From Hormiphora californensis (Eukaryota; Ctenophora; Tentaculata; Cydippida; Pleurobrachiidae), in NCBI GenBank assembly GCA_020137815.1, contig CM035351.1:1537966-1601965 (forward strand): DNA of 64,000 bases, in the 5' to 3' direction. The notes under the pieces were generated by a model, which did no database searches, was not told the DNA's origin, and saw nothing but the letters and a program-made list of their open reading frames with translations. The position numbers and the translations under genes are program-made. Within the stretch, counting starts at the first letter, position 1; every line of letters begins with the position of its first letter. This document shows, one piece after another, positions 1 to 11,733 of this stretch.

Positions 1-11
1 ACACGATTACT

Positions 12-1799
12 CTAACGGCGGGTCTCTAATGTAGAGGGTTGATAAACTGGAACCTCTGTAGCGGGACTCAGCATCCTTCTACCTCGTATCAGATCGGCGG
101 CCCGTTCCGCGAGCATCAACGTAGGACCATTCAAGTTGCCGCTCACAATGGATGGCATCACGCTGGCATCCACCACTTTCAAACCGTCCACGCCATACAC
201 CCCCATAGTTTCAGGATTAACAACTGACATTTCATCAGTCCCCATTTTAGCAGTACAAGATGGGTGGTAGGCGCTATCAGCATACCTCCTGATAAAAGCA
301 TCGATATCCTCATCAGTCTCACACCCATCACCCGGTCGTAATTCTCGACCCCTGAGCTTGGAAAAGGCGGGCTGTGAAAATATCTCCCGAGATAACTTCA
401 CAGACTCTCTCATCTCCCACACATCTGTAGATGTCGCCAGATAATTGGCCTCCAGGATGGGATGGTCCGTTGGATCGCCCGACTTCAGTCTCACCTCCCC
501 CGCACTCTCAGGTCTCATTGGGCCCACATGGACTTGGAACGCTTCATACTCAATCTTCCCCCGACCGTGATCCACGACCTGTGAAGGTAGAAAGTGGAAC
601 TGAATATCGGGGTGAGTGATGCCCGGTTTGCTTCTAACGAACCCACCCGCCTCCAAATGGGCGCTACCGCACAGCCCAGATCTATCGTAGAACCACTGAA
701 GTCCTATCTTCACCATATTATGGGGCTGTTGCCACTTGTACAGGGTGATGGGCTCCGAACACTCTTGTTGCACGTATATCTCCAGGTGGTCCTGTAGGTT
801 TTGTCCTACTCCGGGTAGATCACATTGGACCTGGATCCGGTGTGATCTGATATGATCAGCAGGTCCAATACCGGATAACATTAACAACTGTGGGGTGTTG
901 ATCGCTCCCCCAGACAGTATAACACCCCGTTCTGCACGTGCAATTTTCAACTTTCCGCCCTGTCGATACTCAACCCCACGAGCCACACCACCCTCAATTA
1001 TAACACGTGTCACGTGACACCCTGTCTCCGCAGCCAAGTTACCCCGATCACCCACGACACCATGCATGTACCCAACTGAGGCTGAGCTCCTCATACCCTG
1101 CCACGTGGTACTGTCCATGGGACCAACTCCCTCCTGCTGAAACCCGTTTAAATCATCCGTATAGGGGTACCCTGCCTCCTGACCGGCTTCTATGAAGGCC
1201 TTGTAAAGTGGGTTATCCATTTTGTGACGTGTCACCCCAACCGGGCCGCATCCCCCTCGATAATCATCCTCCCCCAGACTGTGTTTAGTTGATCGTTTAA
1301 AGTAGGGCAAACAGGAGGCATAGTTCCACCCTGTGGCGCCCTCCTCCCCCCACCTATCGTAATCATGTGCGTGACCCCGGATATACACCATGGCGTTGAG
1401 AGAACTGCTCCCTCCCCAGACCCTACCACGAGGCCAATACAAAACACGATCATTCAACTGTTTCTGAGGGGTGGTATGGTAGTACCAGTTATATTTGTCA
1501 TCACACAGATTGTACATTAGTGCGCTGGGCATGTGGATCTTCCATTGGAGGAGTTTGGAACCCAAGATGGTGTCTTTAGGACCCGCCTCAAGACACATAA
1601 CTCGGACACCCTTGTCCTCACTGAGACGGTTTGCTAGGACACACCCAGCACTGCCCGCTCCCACTATGACGTAATCGTGACGTGATTCTGTCTCTGCTGC
1701 CGCTCTTCCTGTGAACAGCGTTGCAGATCGTTGTAGTGTTGCAGTACCCCGGGGAAAGAGGAAGGATGTTGTGCGAGATAACCATGTCCCGGACAGCAT
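12..1799 (-). CDS. CHDH: Choline dehydrogenase, mitochondrial (GMC oxidoreductase)
   Basis: The 595-residue product would oxidise choline to betaine aldehyde with FAD at the mitochondrial inner membrane, the first step of betaine synthesis. Residues 1-38 are rich in Arg, Ser and Thr and almost lack acidic residues, as in a mitochondrial targeting peptide. The FAD Rossmann motif VGAGSAG is at 46-52 with the acidic strand end LEAG at 70-73. The first GMC signature region with RGRVWGGSSSLN covers 124-135 and the second, GGAINTPQLLMLSGIGP, covers 297-313. The catalytic His of YHPSC is His512, and the active-site Asn lies in SGNLNGPT at 553-560. Length matches animal CHDH (about 594 residues). The coding region has no intron, unlike its spliced neighbours. 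The ATG at 1799 is chosen because it gives a complete targeting peptide. Bacterial BetA-like enzymes are the nearest alternative, but the presequence favours CHDH. Confidence 0.93.
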   Translation of the reverse strand: MLSGTWLSRTTSFLFPRGTATLQRSATLFTGRAAAETESRHDYVIVGAGSAGCVLANRLSEDKGVRVMCLEAGPKDTILGSKLLQWKIHMPSALMYNLCDDKYNWYYHTTPQKQLNDRVLYWPRGRVWGGSSSLNAMVYIRGHAHDYDRWGEEGATGWNYASCLPYFKRSTKHSLGEDDYRGGCGPVGVTRHKMDNPLYKAFIEAGQEAGYPYTDDLNGFQQEGVGPMDSTTWQGMRSSASVGYMHGVVGDRGNLAAETGCHVTRVIIEGGVARGVEYRQGGKLKIARAERGVILSGGAINTPQLLMLSGIGPADHIRSHRIQVQCDLPGVGQNLQDHLEIYVQQECSEPITLYKWQQPHNMVKIGLQWFYDRSGLCGSAHLEAGGFVRSKPGITHPDIQFHFLPSQVVDHGRGKIEYEAFQVHVGPMRPESAGEVRLKSGDPTDHPILEANYLATSTDVWEMRESVKLSREIFSQPAFSKLRGRELRPGDGCETDEDIDAFIRRYADSAYHPSCTAKMGTDEMSVVNPETMGVYGVDGLKVVDASVMPSIVSGNLNGPTLMLAERAADLIRGRRMLSPATEVPVYQPSTLETRR

Positions 1800-2161
1800 T
1801 ATCCTAAAAGAAATACGTGGTAAATGTTAGAGAGGGGGGCTGCAACGCATTAAAATACCAGCTGGGGTTTTCAGTGCACGATCTGGGTGTTTCAAGGCCT
1901 GTTTACAGGTGCGTGCTGCCAAAAATTCGTACAGGTATCAGTTCCTCAATGACCCTCCCCTCCCTGGCTACCATAGGTGTCCAGTCCAGTACTGGCTCAA
2001 AGTTCACACCACCCAACCGTTTCAAAAATGGCGTTTTGGCTAATTCAGTATTCACATTTTATCTGGTAGGGAATCTCAAGCCCTAATCCCAACCCCAGCC
2101 TTGGCCCTAAAAATATGAGTGTTGACACTCGAAACAGTAAACAGTAAAGACCCGAATGCGA
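1800..2161. other. Upstream flank of CHDH, no gene
   Basis: No coding exon is visible. Around 1890-1930 there is a degenerate piece of the inverted-repeat element found complete at 2222-2470 (shared words: CTGTTTACAGGTGCG and CTRCCAAAA). CHDH is transcribed away from this stretch, so its promoter should be here, but I see no clear TATA box or initiator. Confidence 0.5.
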
Positions 2162-2209
2162 ATTTGAAAACGTAAAAATGAGAAATTTCTCATTTTTACG
2201 TTTTCAAAT
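2162..2209. repeat. Perfect 48-bp palindrome
   Basis: Two 24-base arms meet with no spacer at 2185/2186 (centre GAGAAATTTCTC). The arms carry AAAACGT and ACGTTTT. It adjoins the transposon copy at 2222-2470 and may be part of the same repeat-rich insertion. Confidence 0.85.
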
Positions 2210-2221
2210 GGAAAACGTTAA

Positions 2222-2470
2222 AATCTGGGTGCCTTCCATTGCTTACAATTCGTAGTTTTGGCGCGCGCGACGGGTTAGGGCTATCCGTCAGGGTCTGGTT
2301 AGGGTTTGGTTTGGGGTTATCGGTTAGGGCTATCGATTCTCTAACAGATACCGTTTAGTTTACTCAAATTGGCCATGTGGTTGCGTGGCTATAGCCGTTT
2401 GAAAAAAGTCGGTCTAAGTGTACTCTTTTGGTAGCGCGCACCTGTAAACAGGCTGCAAGGCACCCAGATT
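2222..2470 (-). mobile_element. Short inverted-repeat element (249 bp), copy 1
   Basis: Bounded by the 14-bp perfect inverted repeat AATCTGGGTGCCTT / AAGGCACCCAGATT. The interior has telomere-like words (GTTAGGG, GGTTAGGG). A second copy of exactly the same length is at 18010-18258 in the opposite orientation, and the similarity continues a few bases beyond both ends (GAAAACGTTAA / TTAACGTTTTC), so the true unit may be slightly larger. Non-coding, hence non-autonomous; superfamily not assigned. Confidence 0.75.
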
Positions 2471-2472
2471 AT

Positions 2473-2539
2473 TTGGCCTATGCTACAGGCCCTAAAGCCG
2501 TGGAAAACGCGCGCACTTGGGGTCTGCAGCGCATGCCAA
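2473..2539 (+). mobile_element. 67-bp miniature element with 9-bp target duplication
   Basis: Starts TTGGC and ends GCCAA. It is flanked by the direct 9-bp repeat CCAGATTAT (2464-2472 and 2540-2548). The flanking repeat is found uninterrupted at 18001-18020 (opposite strand), which gives the empty site. A near-identical 68-bp copy with its own 9-bp duplication is at 47267-47334. Far too short to code; must be mobilised in trans if mobile. Confidence 0.75.
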
Positions 2540-2808
2540 CCAGATTATAATCGCGCCCTTTTCAAATTCGCCGGGATTTCAGATTTCAAATTTAAATCCA
2601 AAAAAGTGCGCGCGGCGTCGAAACGCAAAGACCTTTACTTCTTTTCGCGCGTTCCATTTCGAAGTGCTCGCCCTTGAATAGAAACAACAAAAAAACCTCG
2701 TTTTCATTTTGGACCAATCATGGAACCTGAATCTAAACAATGCGACATGAAATATATGAACATCTGACAAAAATTGCCCAGAATTTCTTAATGGGGGCTG
2801 GCTTAGAG

Positions 2809-3136
2809 TCGGTGGATATAACCGGGCCTGGCCTGTCTCAGTCTGGCAGTCTATCGGATCTGCCAGTCTGAGATCATATCTGGCAGTCTGAGACCAGATC
2901 TGGCAGTCTGAGATGAGATCTGGCAGTCTGATCTGGCAGTCTGAGATGAGATCTGGCAGTCTGAGATCAGGTCTGGCAGTCTGAGATCAGGTCTGGCAGT
3001 CTGAGATGAGATCTGGCAGTCTGAGATCAGGTCTGGCAGTCTGAGATCAGATCTGACAGTCTGAAATCAGATCTGGCAGTCTGAGACCAGTGGTCGGCCA
3101 GACTGAGACAGGGCCTGTTCCAGTCATATCCACTGA
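2809..3136. repeat. 20-bp tandem repeat framed by inverted repeats
   Basis: About eleven units of roughly GATCTGGCAGTCTGAGATGA run from 2850 to 3095, including one shortened unit. The array lies between matching inverted ends: TCGGTGGATATAACCGG... on the left and ...CCAGTCATATCCACTGA on the right, each followed inward by CTGTCTCAGTCTGGC on one strand. This makes it look like an inverted-repeat element with an internal satellite rather than a free tandem repeat. Confidence 0.75.
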
Positions 3137-3501
3137 GATCAGGATTGAACAGGATACCGATATTGATAATAACCCAATAATACTGAATGATTAAAGAATA
3201 ACATTAGCCCAAATAAATAGGTACATTAGTGCACAGTGTATAATAGGCTGTACTTTAAGATAACGACATACCAAAATCATTTCATCAAATCATTAGTCTA
3301 GTTCATCAAAAAGCATTATTTTAAGTTAGCTGATAGCACTTAGGATCTGTTTTAAGAAAATAAATAAGTCAACGGTTAAACTCTCAGTTACTTAAATAAA
3401 ATTGATGTGCGAAATACTTGTCATCAACTTGGTAAAGCCTAAACAATCAAGTTCAAAAATATAAAAATTAACAATTCCAAATCAAAAACAAACATTGATC
3501 A
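3137..3501. other. AT-rich 3' flank of unc-13
   Basis: No coding signal. This is the region just downstream of the unc-13 stop codon (minus strand) and would hold its 3' UTR and polyadenylation signal. AT-rich, no repeat recognised. Confidence 0.5.
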
Positions 3502-6500
3502 TCATATTATTTCGGTCCTCTCTAAGTTTTTAAGTTTTACAAATTCCTGTGCCACTTCGTCGTGTATTCGTTGAGAGAGAATGATGACGATACTGAGGTT
3601 CTCCTTAGTAAGATACACACACCTTCCTAACGCCAACCTGTAAAATGTCATTGTCAATTGCAATCTAGTGGTAGACTCACTTACAAAACTCTAAGAGAAT
3701 TGTATTGAAGATGGGTCAGATAGATCTAGGCATTCCCTCCCCCTTGCAATCGCCCACACATTACCTGTCTTGTATTGATCCCGTCTCAATAAGACACCGA
3801 AGGGGCATGACAGCCACACCCACCAACTGATCGGTCTTAACAAAACACCAGTCCTTCACAGAAAACTGCAACTCGTAGTCATTCGGTTCGTTAGGTTTCA
3901 ATATTTTCCTGGCAGATATATCATGTTAGGGCTGGGTGATTTGAGGAAAAGTGCATGCAATTAAAACGCATAGTGGGCTAACTTTCAATCAAAGAACCTC
4001 TCGTGGAGGGGTCGCCGCTTCTAACTTACAAGTGAAAAGATTCGTTAAAAAGGGGAGAGTATGTTTTGGTCTTTGAGCCGGTGGTAAACCGCCGCTTTAC
4101 ACCCGATGTCCCCGGCCCTATCAAGTTGACCTCTACAAAGGGCTTGAACATCTTAGTGGTGTTCCAATTGAGGCGACTAGCGGAAACAACTGAAACAGAG
4201 AATATTGTTATTATATGTTACCATGGTTACCATGGTTACCTCAATTAATGTTATCATGTTACCATGGTAACACTAGACCTGCTCAACACTGTCATGTCCG
4301 GTACACCTACCTTTAACAGTTAGATCATGGTGTTCCTGGCCGGGAGGACTAAACAGATCAACTTGTAGCTGGAGTTCCCCCAGGGAATCCTCCTGTTCTG
4401 CGTACCAGTTCTGACTCTCAGCATTGTTCACAAAGTTCTTGATCAGGGTATCTGTAGTGAGCCTGTAATCACTGAGCACCTTCCTCAAATGTTTCATCTC
4501 GCTCATCTTCTCCAAACTTTTAGCCTTGGTACAGTTGTCTGAGTTGTCGGTGAAGTAGTTCTTCAGATAGTTCAGAATGTTTTCCACCATGAGACTCTGC
4601 CTGTTGTTTAGTTCCTGGACCTCCTCGTGAGCCATCGAGTTTATATCTGGTAGAATAATTATCTCCTCGAATGCCTTTCAGTGTCACTTTCCAGGCGTTC
4701 CGAACCAGTGGCTTCCTGACTGCCTCGTAACAGTTCTTAACAAACTTATCAAATATCTGATCATAGTACATGAGAAGGGGAGATATCATCTCCAACAGGA
4801 TATCCTCATCCTTCTTACTCTTCACATTCCGCAGATCAGCCTTGATCCACCGGATAGAATTCTCGATATGCCCCTTTAGATGATCTACTAGCTCCACGAC
4901 CAGATTATTCCTGGTCTCCTTCAACTTCTTCTGGGTCTCATCACAGATCTTCCTGATGCTCAGATCGAGGTTGTCCCCACCCATTGTCTTGTACAGGCTC
5001 TGTAGCTCCTCTCTCACTTGGTGAACATTACACAAGATGACACACTCGGTAGCAAGGGTTTCTGGTAAACCTGCCACGTTACTCTTGAATACTATCGTTA
5101 TACGCTTTATGTACTCCATCAGGACCGAGTCGATTGTTTGGCAGAATTTGCTGTAGTATCGAGCCCGTAACTCCGGCACGGGGCAGTCTATTTTCTCCAG
5201 TTGTTCAAATGTCCCGTGGAGGGAGGTGAAGATATCAATGACGGAGGAGGAGTGTTTGTTACCAGATGTGATCTGGGCTACAAATTTATCCTTCTCCAGC
5301 GACTTTACAAGGAAGTTATTCCGCACAACCTCGTCAGCCTCGTCTAGGTACTTCATGACAAAGGGCTCAAACCACCGGGGAAACTCAGGGATTTTTCCGA
5401 CATGTTCGGGCGTGTTCGCCACGTATTTATCGTAGACAGACTTTACTTGGAGTTGCAGCATCATAATGTCATCTGTTGTAACCTGGATGGGGGAAGACGG
5501 TGTAACATTCAACCGAAACCGAAACCAAAACCGAAACCACTGGCCGACGCTAACAAATTTCGTTAGTGTTTTCACTAACAATTTTTGTTAGTGACGTCAC
5601 ATGGAAATCCGGTGAGCAAATTTCCCTACCTCCGTAAGATATGTCTGGACATTGTCATTCAAATCCGTTTTTAGTTCTGCGGAAAGATGCTCCCAAAATG
5701 TTTCCGCGGAGAGGTCAGCGTGGTTAAAAAACCTGGAATACATGACTAGTTAGTTGATGCTTTACATCAGTTAGTTCATGATTCTGTCGCCCAACCCTAT
5801 CACTCAACCCACCCCCTACCAGTTATAGACCCAGGGGAGTACTAGCAACTCACGATCTGAATACAGGATCATAGTATTTCTTATCCATTCTGATATCCAG
5901 GATAATAAGGAATATCAACTTCTTCCAGTAGGCTGTCTTGGGGTGTTCATTGAGGGGCTCAGTGTTCTTGTACTCCGATGCGTATATCTCATCTGTCCTC
6001 TTACTTATAAAGTAATATGTCTTCACCAGACACGCCTGGAGGGAGAGAGTGTGTGGAGGGTTGGTTGAACAGTAAAGAGGAGAAGTTCACAATTTGCCTT
6101 CCCCCGTCCCACACAAAGTAAACAGTGAACTAGTACTAAACAACTAAACTCACCTTGACCCGTTCCTTGATGATTCCATTAGTTCTCCTAGTATTATCCC
6201 CACCACTAGTCCCACTGACACCCTGTTGAAGAACCTTTAGCCGGAAAAACACTATGCTCGTCAGGAGATCTATCGAGTTCTTCAGATCTGCCATGCTCTT
6301 CTCTTCGTTGGGATAGATGGCTGGGTAGACCGCCTTGTAGGAGGTTAGATTCTGACGCAGAGCAAACTGCAGCCTGTCCAACACTTGGGTAAACCTTTGT
6401 TTCTAATGAGGGAGAACAATGTTAATAACTCTAACGAAGTTTCACCCTCACTCCGGTATAATATCATGAATTTGAAGTATAGTCGAATTTTTTAATCAAG

Positions 6501-9500
6501 GGACAGGGGCCGCGCATTTACAAAAGTCTTTTTGCGCGTGCTAAACGTTTTCGCTCATATCTCCTGTTCCTGATAAGATAAAGATTTGATCTTTGTTGCG
6601 TTGAAAAGGTCTTAAAATTATCTTTCCAACGCTTTTGAGTTCAAGTCTTAAGATTGCCAGGAACTTGATCTCGATTATCACGCGCAAATACAAAGCCGCG
6701 CGACACCTCTGAATGCGCGGCCCCCTGTCCCTTGATTAAAAAATTCGACTTTAAAGCAGCTGTTTTAAGTTCAACCGTACTCCGGCTGTTTCAATTTTTC
6801 AGACCTACCCCAAAGTTGGAGACGTTGATCTCCTGCCGTCCGTTCCTGTCTCTGTAGTGTGTGTTAATGTAGGCAAGTAACCTACTGACGTGCTGGGGTG
6901 GGGCATCTTTCTTCGTAATGAATCGCCGCGTTAAACACGAGAATTGTCTGAAGGGAAGGGGCATGTTAGATGTTGTTACAGGAAGGGGCGAGCCGTGAGA
7001 GTGCGTTAGATTCTGTTTATTCTTTCCTGTTTTTAGATGAGTGCCTTGTTACAAGGTCTACACAATTGTTACTCACGTCATAGCCATAAATATGGACTCT
7101 ATCCCATAACGTGTAGCGAACTCCTCCACAATGAGCTGGGCTGTCTTATCAAAAAACACCGGCCACTCCTGAAACATGGATATTGTGTTTAAGATGATAA
7201 AGTTTTGAGTTCAGCCAGAAAAAAACCAGGACACCACTCGGCGCTCAAACACAGTTTCAAGGGAATAAATTCAGGACCACGTAATATACGTACATCTCCG
7301 TTCTGTTGTTTCTTGTTCTCTTCAGGGATCTTGACCTCGCCATTAATACTGTACATGTGACTGAATAACGTCTCATGGAGGATCTGATACTGATAGAAAA
7401 GGAAGGGGAATTAAAATGGAGGGTAGTGGCTAATAGTAGTTAGATATTTGAGTAGTTGATCCAAGAATAATGGAGATTCTAGGGGGGTTCTAGGAGATTG
7501 TAGGGGGTTCTAGCTCTACCTGAGTATGATATGATGCCATGTTGTGTGCCTCTCCCTCTATCTTTATTGTCATTCGAAGGTGAATCTGTCCAGAAACATC
7601 TGATCGATCTGTCCTCTGGTCTGCAATTACAACACATTAGGGGAGTGGTTGCTAATTTAAAGTAAATACAATGTATTAGGGGAGTGGTTGCTATTACAGA
7701 GAGAAAGGAACATGTATGCAGTTTCTCAGTATTGCACAATTATTGCAGTAGTGCAGGTTGCACCAGGACAGAAAAGAAGGGGCAGGGCGTATGCCACTTT
7801 TTACTCCCCTAAGTAGCCCATAAAAGGAATTTACCTTTATTTTACTAAGGGGAGTAAAAAGTGGCACACAATATTTTCTCTCTCTATTTTAACTTACTGA
7901 GATCATACCACACGTCCGTCTCTCCACACAACTGCTTTACATCGATGATGGTCTGTCCAAGGAAGTCGTCCGGTTCCCTTTTCAGGTGAGTCATCAGTTT
8001 AGATTTCAAGTCATCGTCCTCATCCCATACACGCACCTGATAGACACAGTTTTAACAAGATAGACAACGATATAACAGGTACAGAGCATTGGCCTGACAG
8101 ATATAACAAGTACTCACTACTCAATCAATCAAGACAGATACGACGGATATAAGAAATTTGGTGACCACACAATCTATAACCAGGCAATGATTGAGGCAAT
8201 GCGGGGAGGGGGGGAGTCAATGTAAGGGCATGTAGTCTACCTTGATCCTATCTGAGCTGTTGTTACAAACAAAGCTAAATGTCTCCCTCCATTTGGGGTT
8301 TAGATCCTGTAATATGGTGTTGGTCCGTTCCCTCTTTTTACCAATCTGCACCGTCACATAGGGATCACTGGTACCGCTCTTATCTTTACCCGTCAAACCT
8401 TGGGCCTCAACCACCTGGTAAACAAGGTATCAAGAACGAAAAACTCTATAAGTCCCTTCTGTGGCTCACCGCTTTTTTTTTCATAAAAAGCGAGCACGCT
8501 CTGACAGAGCGGCTCTGTGAGGGTTCGTTAGATCTATTCCAGTTCCTTTCTTCATGAATAAAGAAGCGGTATTTTTATTACCTCGATGTCGATTTTAGCG
8601 CTCCATTTGCTGCTTCCCGTTAGGATGGAATGTTTAACTTCCTTCTTCACAGAGTCCAAAGTGTCCTGAGTGTAGATAAACGCATCCCGTAGCAGCTCAA
8701 AGACATGCTGGGATGAGTTCTCTGTAACTTTTATACGCTGCCTGAAATGATGTTAGAAATAGAGAAGTTTATTGTTTATTCAACAAATTATTGTTGGGCT
8801 TATTTAGTTTTATTATGTGAAGGGTTTTGTTGTGTGAAGGGTATGCTTTCTAAATAAGCTCCTGCAAGGGGTGCACTACCTACTTCACAAACTCACTCTA
8901 TATTTCGGATGATATTCTCCTGAAGAGCCGAGTTCTCAGCACAAGCCTCCTTGCTCTTTTGCCGGGCCCTCTGGAGACAATCAGCGTTCATCAGCTCCTG
9001 GCACTTCTGGTGACATTTAATTCCACACTTCCCACACTTCATGCCCTGTTTCCTGACCCCGACTAGGAGACCCTCACACTCTGAGCAGTAGACGGGAGAG
9101 AGGAAGGTCCAGGTTTGGAACATGTGCGGTTCGGACAGGGATATCGGGTAGATGAGCGCTTGGACTGTCTTTTTAAATACATGCACCTGGTTGGGGTTGA
9201 AGGAACTTACAGTAGATTGAGGGACTTTTATAACATTGCCTCCCTTCCATTGAGCAATGTGATACCAGAAAAAATGACTCGAAAAACTATCAAAACAAGC
9301 TGAAAAGTAAATTAAAATTGAGTGTTACCTTGAGTGAATCGTAGTTGGGTATGTTGAGTAGAGGGTCCTCGGTGTCAGGGGGCATCTTCTCCTCTTCAAC
9401 CTCCTCCTCCGCAGGAGCTGTGAACATCTGCTTCATCTTGGAACTACTCACTGCATCCCACATCCTGGAGATATGAGGAAACGGGGTTAGTGGGGGAGGA

Positions 9501-11733
9501 GGGGATTTAGTGGGGCCAGGAGGAGGTTATCAGAGGAGATGTTGGGGTTACTGGTTAGTGGGAGAGATGGGGGTTTTTAGTGAGGGAGAAGGAGGGGGGA
9601 TGTTGGGGGATGGAGAGGGGTAAGTGGGGAGATGCGGTACACTGAGGACTATCTGAGGAGTGTATGATATGACATAATCACGATACATCCTGCACAATTG
9701 GGCCCCACAATTACATAATTTAATTGGGTATCTTGTAGTTACCTGTCCAGTTGATTAATATTTCCAGATCGGAATGTAGAACCCTGAATAGTTGACCTAT
9801 CCTCCATTGTATCTTCCTGTCTCTCCTCTCCATCACACTCTTCCTAGAAGGCACACAACATGTTTAACTTCCAATTATCAACCACGTCATGTCCCCTAAA
9901 CTCCTCATTCTCTCCCCACTCTCTATCCTCTTTCTCTCCCAACTCTCTCCCCATTCTCTCCCCACATTTAATTCTCTTCTTTCTCTCCCCATTCTCTCTC
10001 AATTAAAGCCCCCTTTCTGCAGACTACAAATATTTAATGTTCCTCTCTATCTCTTTATAGTCTCAATCATTATATACCCGCGGAACAGAACGGATGTCCT
10101 TTCCTCTGACGTATTTCATCTCTCTCATTCTATCCATGGCTCTGATCCACATGAGGGCCCCCTCGGATAACTCCTCCCCGTGTTCTGAACCATCCAGGGA
10201 CATCTGTCCACCTGGTCCATCACTACAGCAGGGGAGAAATCGGGGTTAGAGGGAGGACATGCAACAAGCATGGGGAAATATCGGGGTTAGAGGGAGGAAA
10301 CTAGCAGGGGGAGATATCGGGGTTAGAGAATAGAGAATATGAAACTATCAGGGGGAGAAATCGGGGTTAGAGAATATAGAATATGAAACTAGCAGGGGAG
10401 ATATTGGGGTTAGATAAAATGAAGCTAGCAGGGAGAGATATTGGGGATAGAAGGAGGAAAGTAGCTCTATATAATTGTCAGAAGTCACTAAAACAGGGGG
10501 CCAATAGACTATGAAACTGTTCCTTACTCTGTATGATTATTGTGGAAGGTTTGGTGATCTGAGGGGACTGCAGCAGTGGAGGGTCTAGAGGACTCCCCCT
10601 CACTGTTATATGAGCTATGCCGGGAGCGGGAGGGGCAACTCTCAGAGTCCACATTTAGCTCTCTGTAGACAGATCCACTCTCTGAGGTTAGGTAGCTATC
10701 CGTTCTAGTATAGGGACATGGTCCAGCTGAAATAAAGAGAGGGTTAGCTGCCACTGAAAGACATTAGCACCCTTCTATAACAGGTCTCCTCTCTCCGAAC
10801 CACAGATAGAAAATAACAAATCCCCTGCTGCTACTACTACTACTGCGAGTCCTCTGCTAACATCAGCAACTCAACCCACTTACACTGTGGCTGTGGATTC
10901 CGTATACTAAGAGTTCGTGTGATGTTTTGTCCTTTGATGTCTTGAAAGTTCTTAGCCTGACTTTGGGCTCGTAACGTTGTCATCTGTAAGAGGGTGGAAG
11001 TGGGTGAGATACGATGGTGAGATAGGGTAAAGAGAGGTGGGTATGCTTCGCTAGGAGACATGTATATCATAAAACCACGTCCCAAAAAGATATATCATGC
11101 ACATGTCTCTCTCTCACCTCACAAAGGCGGCATAGAATGTGCTCCAAACACGAAGAACAACACATGTTACAACACAAGACGAGGGTGGGGCACTCAATTA
11201 TGCCCTGATAGAATATTTTATATATTTGTATAGGGGATAAGACACGCTAAACACACACAAGTGATTCACCTGCCTTCGTTACAAAACAGCTGTAAATAAG
11301 GGTAACAATTGGAGAGAGGGGGACAGGCATTGTTCCTCTACACACAGGGGGTGGAGATGCCCCCATGCAGTGGTAAACAATACCCCTCCAGCTCCTCTCA
11401 TATCAGTGTTCTGAGCGCGGGGTTCAGAGACTGGACGCATGCGAGATGGGACGCCGCGCGCACGCACACGACTGCTTACGGCGCCGTGTGCTTTGCGCTG
11501 TAAAGTCCTACCCGCGCCGTCCAGACACGATCAATGAAAATAACCCTCAGTGGGGTGCTGCAGTTGCAGTTGTGGAGTGGGGATAATTATAAGAATTATA
11601 AAATGGGTTGCAATATAATACTGGACAGTAGATAGATATTCTACATTTATCAGTACCTCTGTTTTCCGAATCGTTTGAAGTTCGTTCAGTCGTCTCTCCA
11701 GCTCTTCTAACTCATCCCGAGGGGCGTCTAGTT
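3502..11733 (-). CDS. unc-13: Unc-13/Munc13 synaptic vesicle priming protein, 21 exons, 5' end missing
   Basis: Rebuilt by homology, GT-AG sites and reading phase, which agree at every junction. Exons, 5' to 3': 11733-11657, 10983-10884, 10726-10528, 10222-10078, 9843-9743, 9464-9329, 9186-8897, 8741-8582, 8414-8241, 8036-7898, 7620-7520, 7389-7294, 7168-7077, 6947-6809, 6402-6154, 6035-5854, 5732-5630, 5482-4311, 4189-4030, 3908-3765, 3637-3502 (stop TGA). This is about 1,364 codons. Exon 7 encodes a C1 domain with all His/Cys zinc ligands in correct spacing. Exons 9-11 encode C2B with Asp-rich calcium loops ([14 protein letters not shown]). Exons 11-18 encode the MUN domain that opens syntaxin for SNARE assembly. 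Exons 18-21 encode C2C and the C-terminus ([17 protein letters not shown]). The N-terminal region and start codon are not found. One extra base near 4669 breaks the frame inside exon 18. Family known; exon edges inferred. Confidence 0.92.
4218..4272. repeat. GTTACCATG short repeats in unc-13 intron
   Basis: Overlapping palindromic words GTTACCATGGTTACC repeat between 4218 and 4272, filling most of the short intron between the exons at 4311 and 4189. No coding role. Confidence 0.7.
6480..6751. mobile_element. TA-target miniature element (272 bp), copy 1, in unc-13 intron
   Basis: Ends are inverted repeats of about 28 bases beginning WAGTCGAATTTTTTAATCAA. It is flanked by TA on both sides (6478-6479 and 6752-6753), as for Tc1/mariner-type insertions. 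A copy of identical length is at 46936-47207 and a disrupted one at 12527-13073. No coding capacity. It lies between the unc-13 exons ending at 6809 and starting at 6402. Confidence 0.85.
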
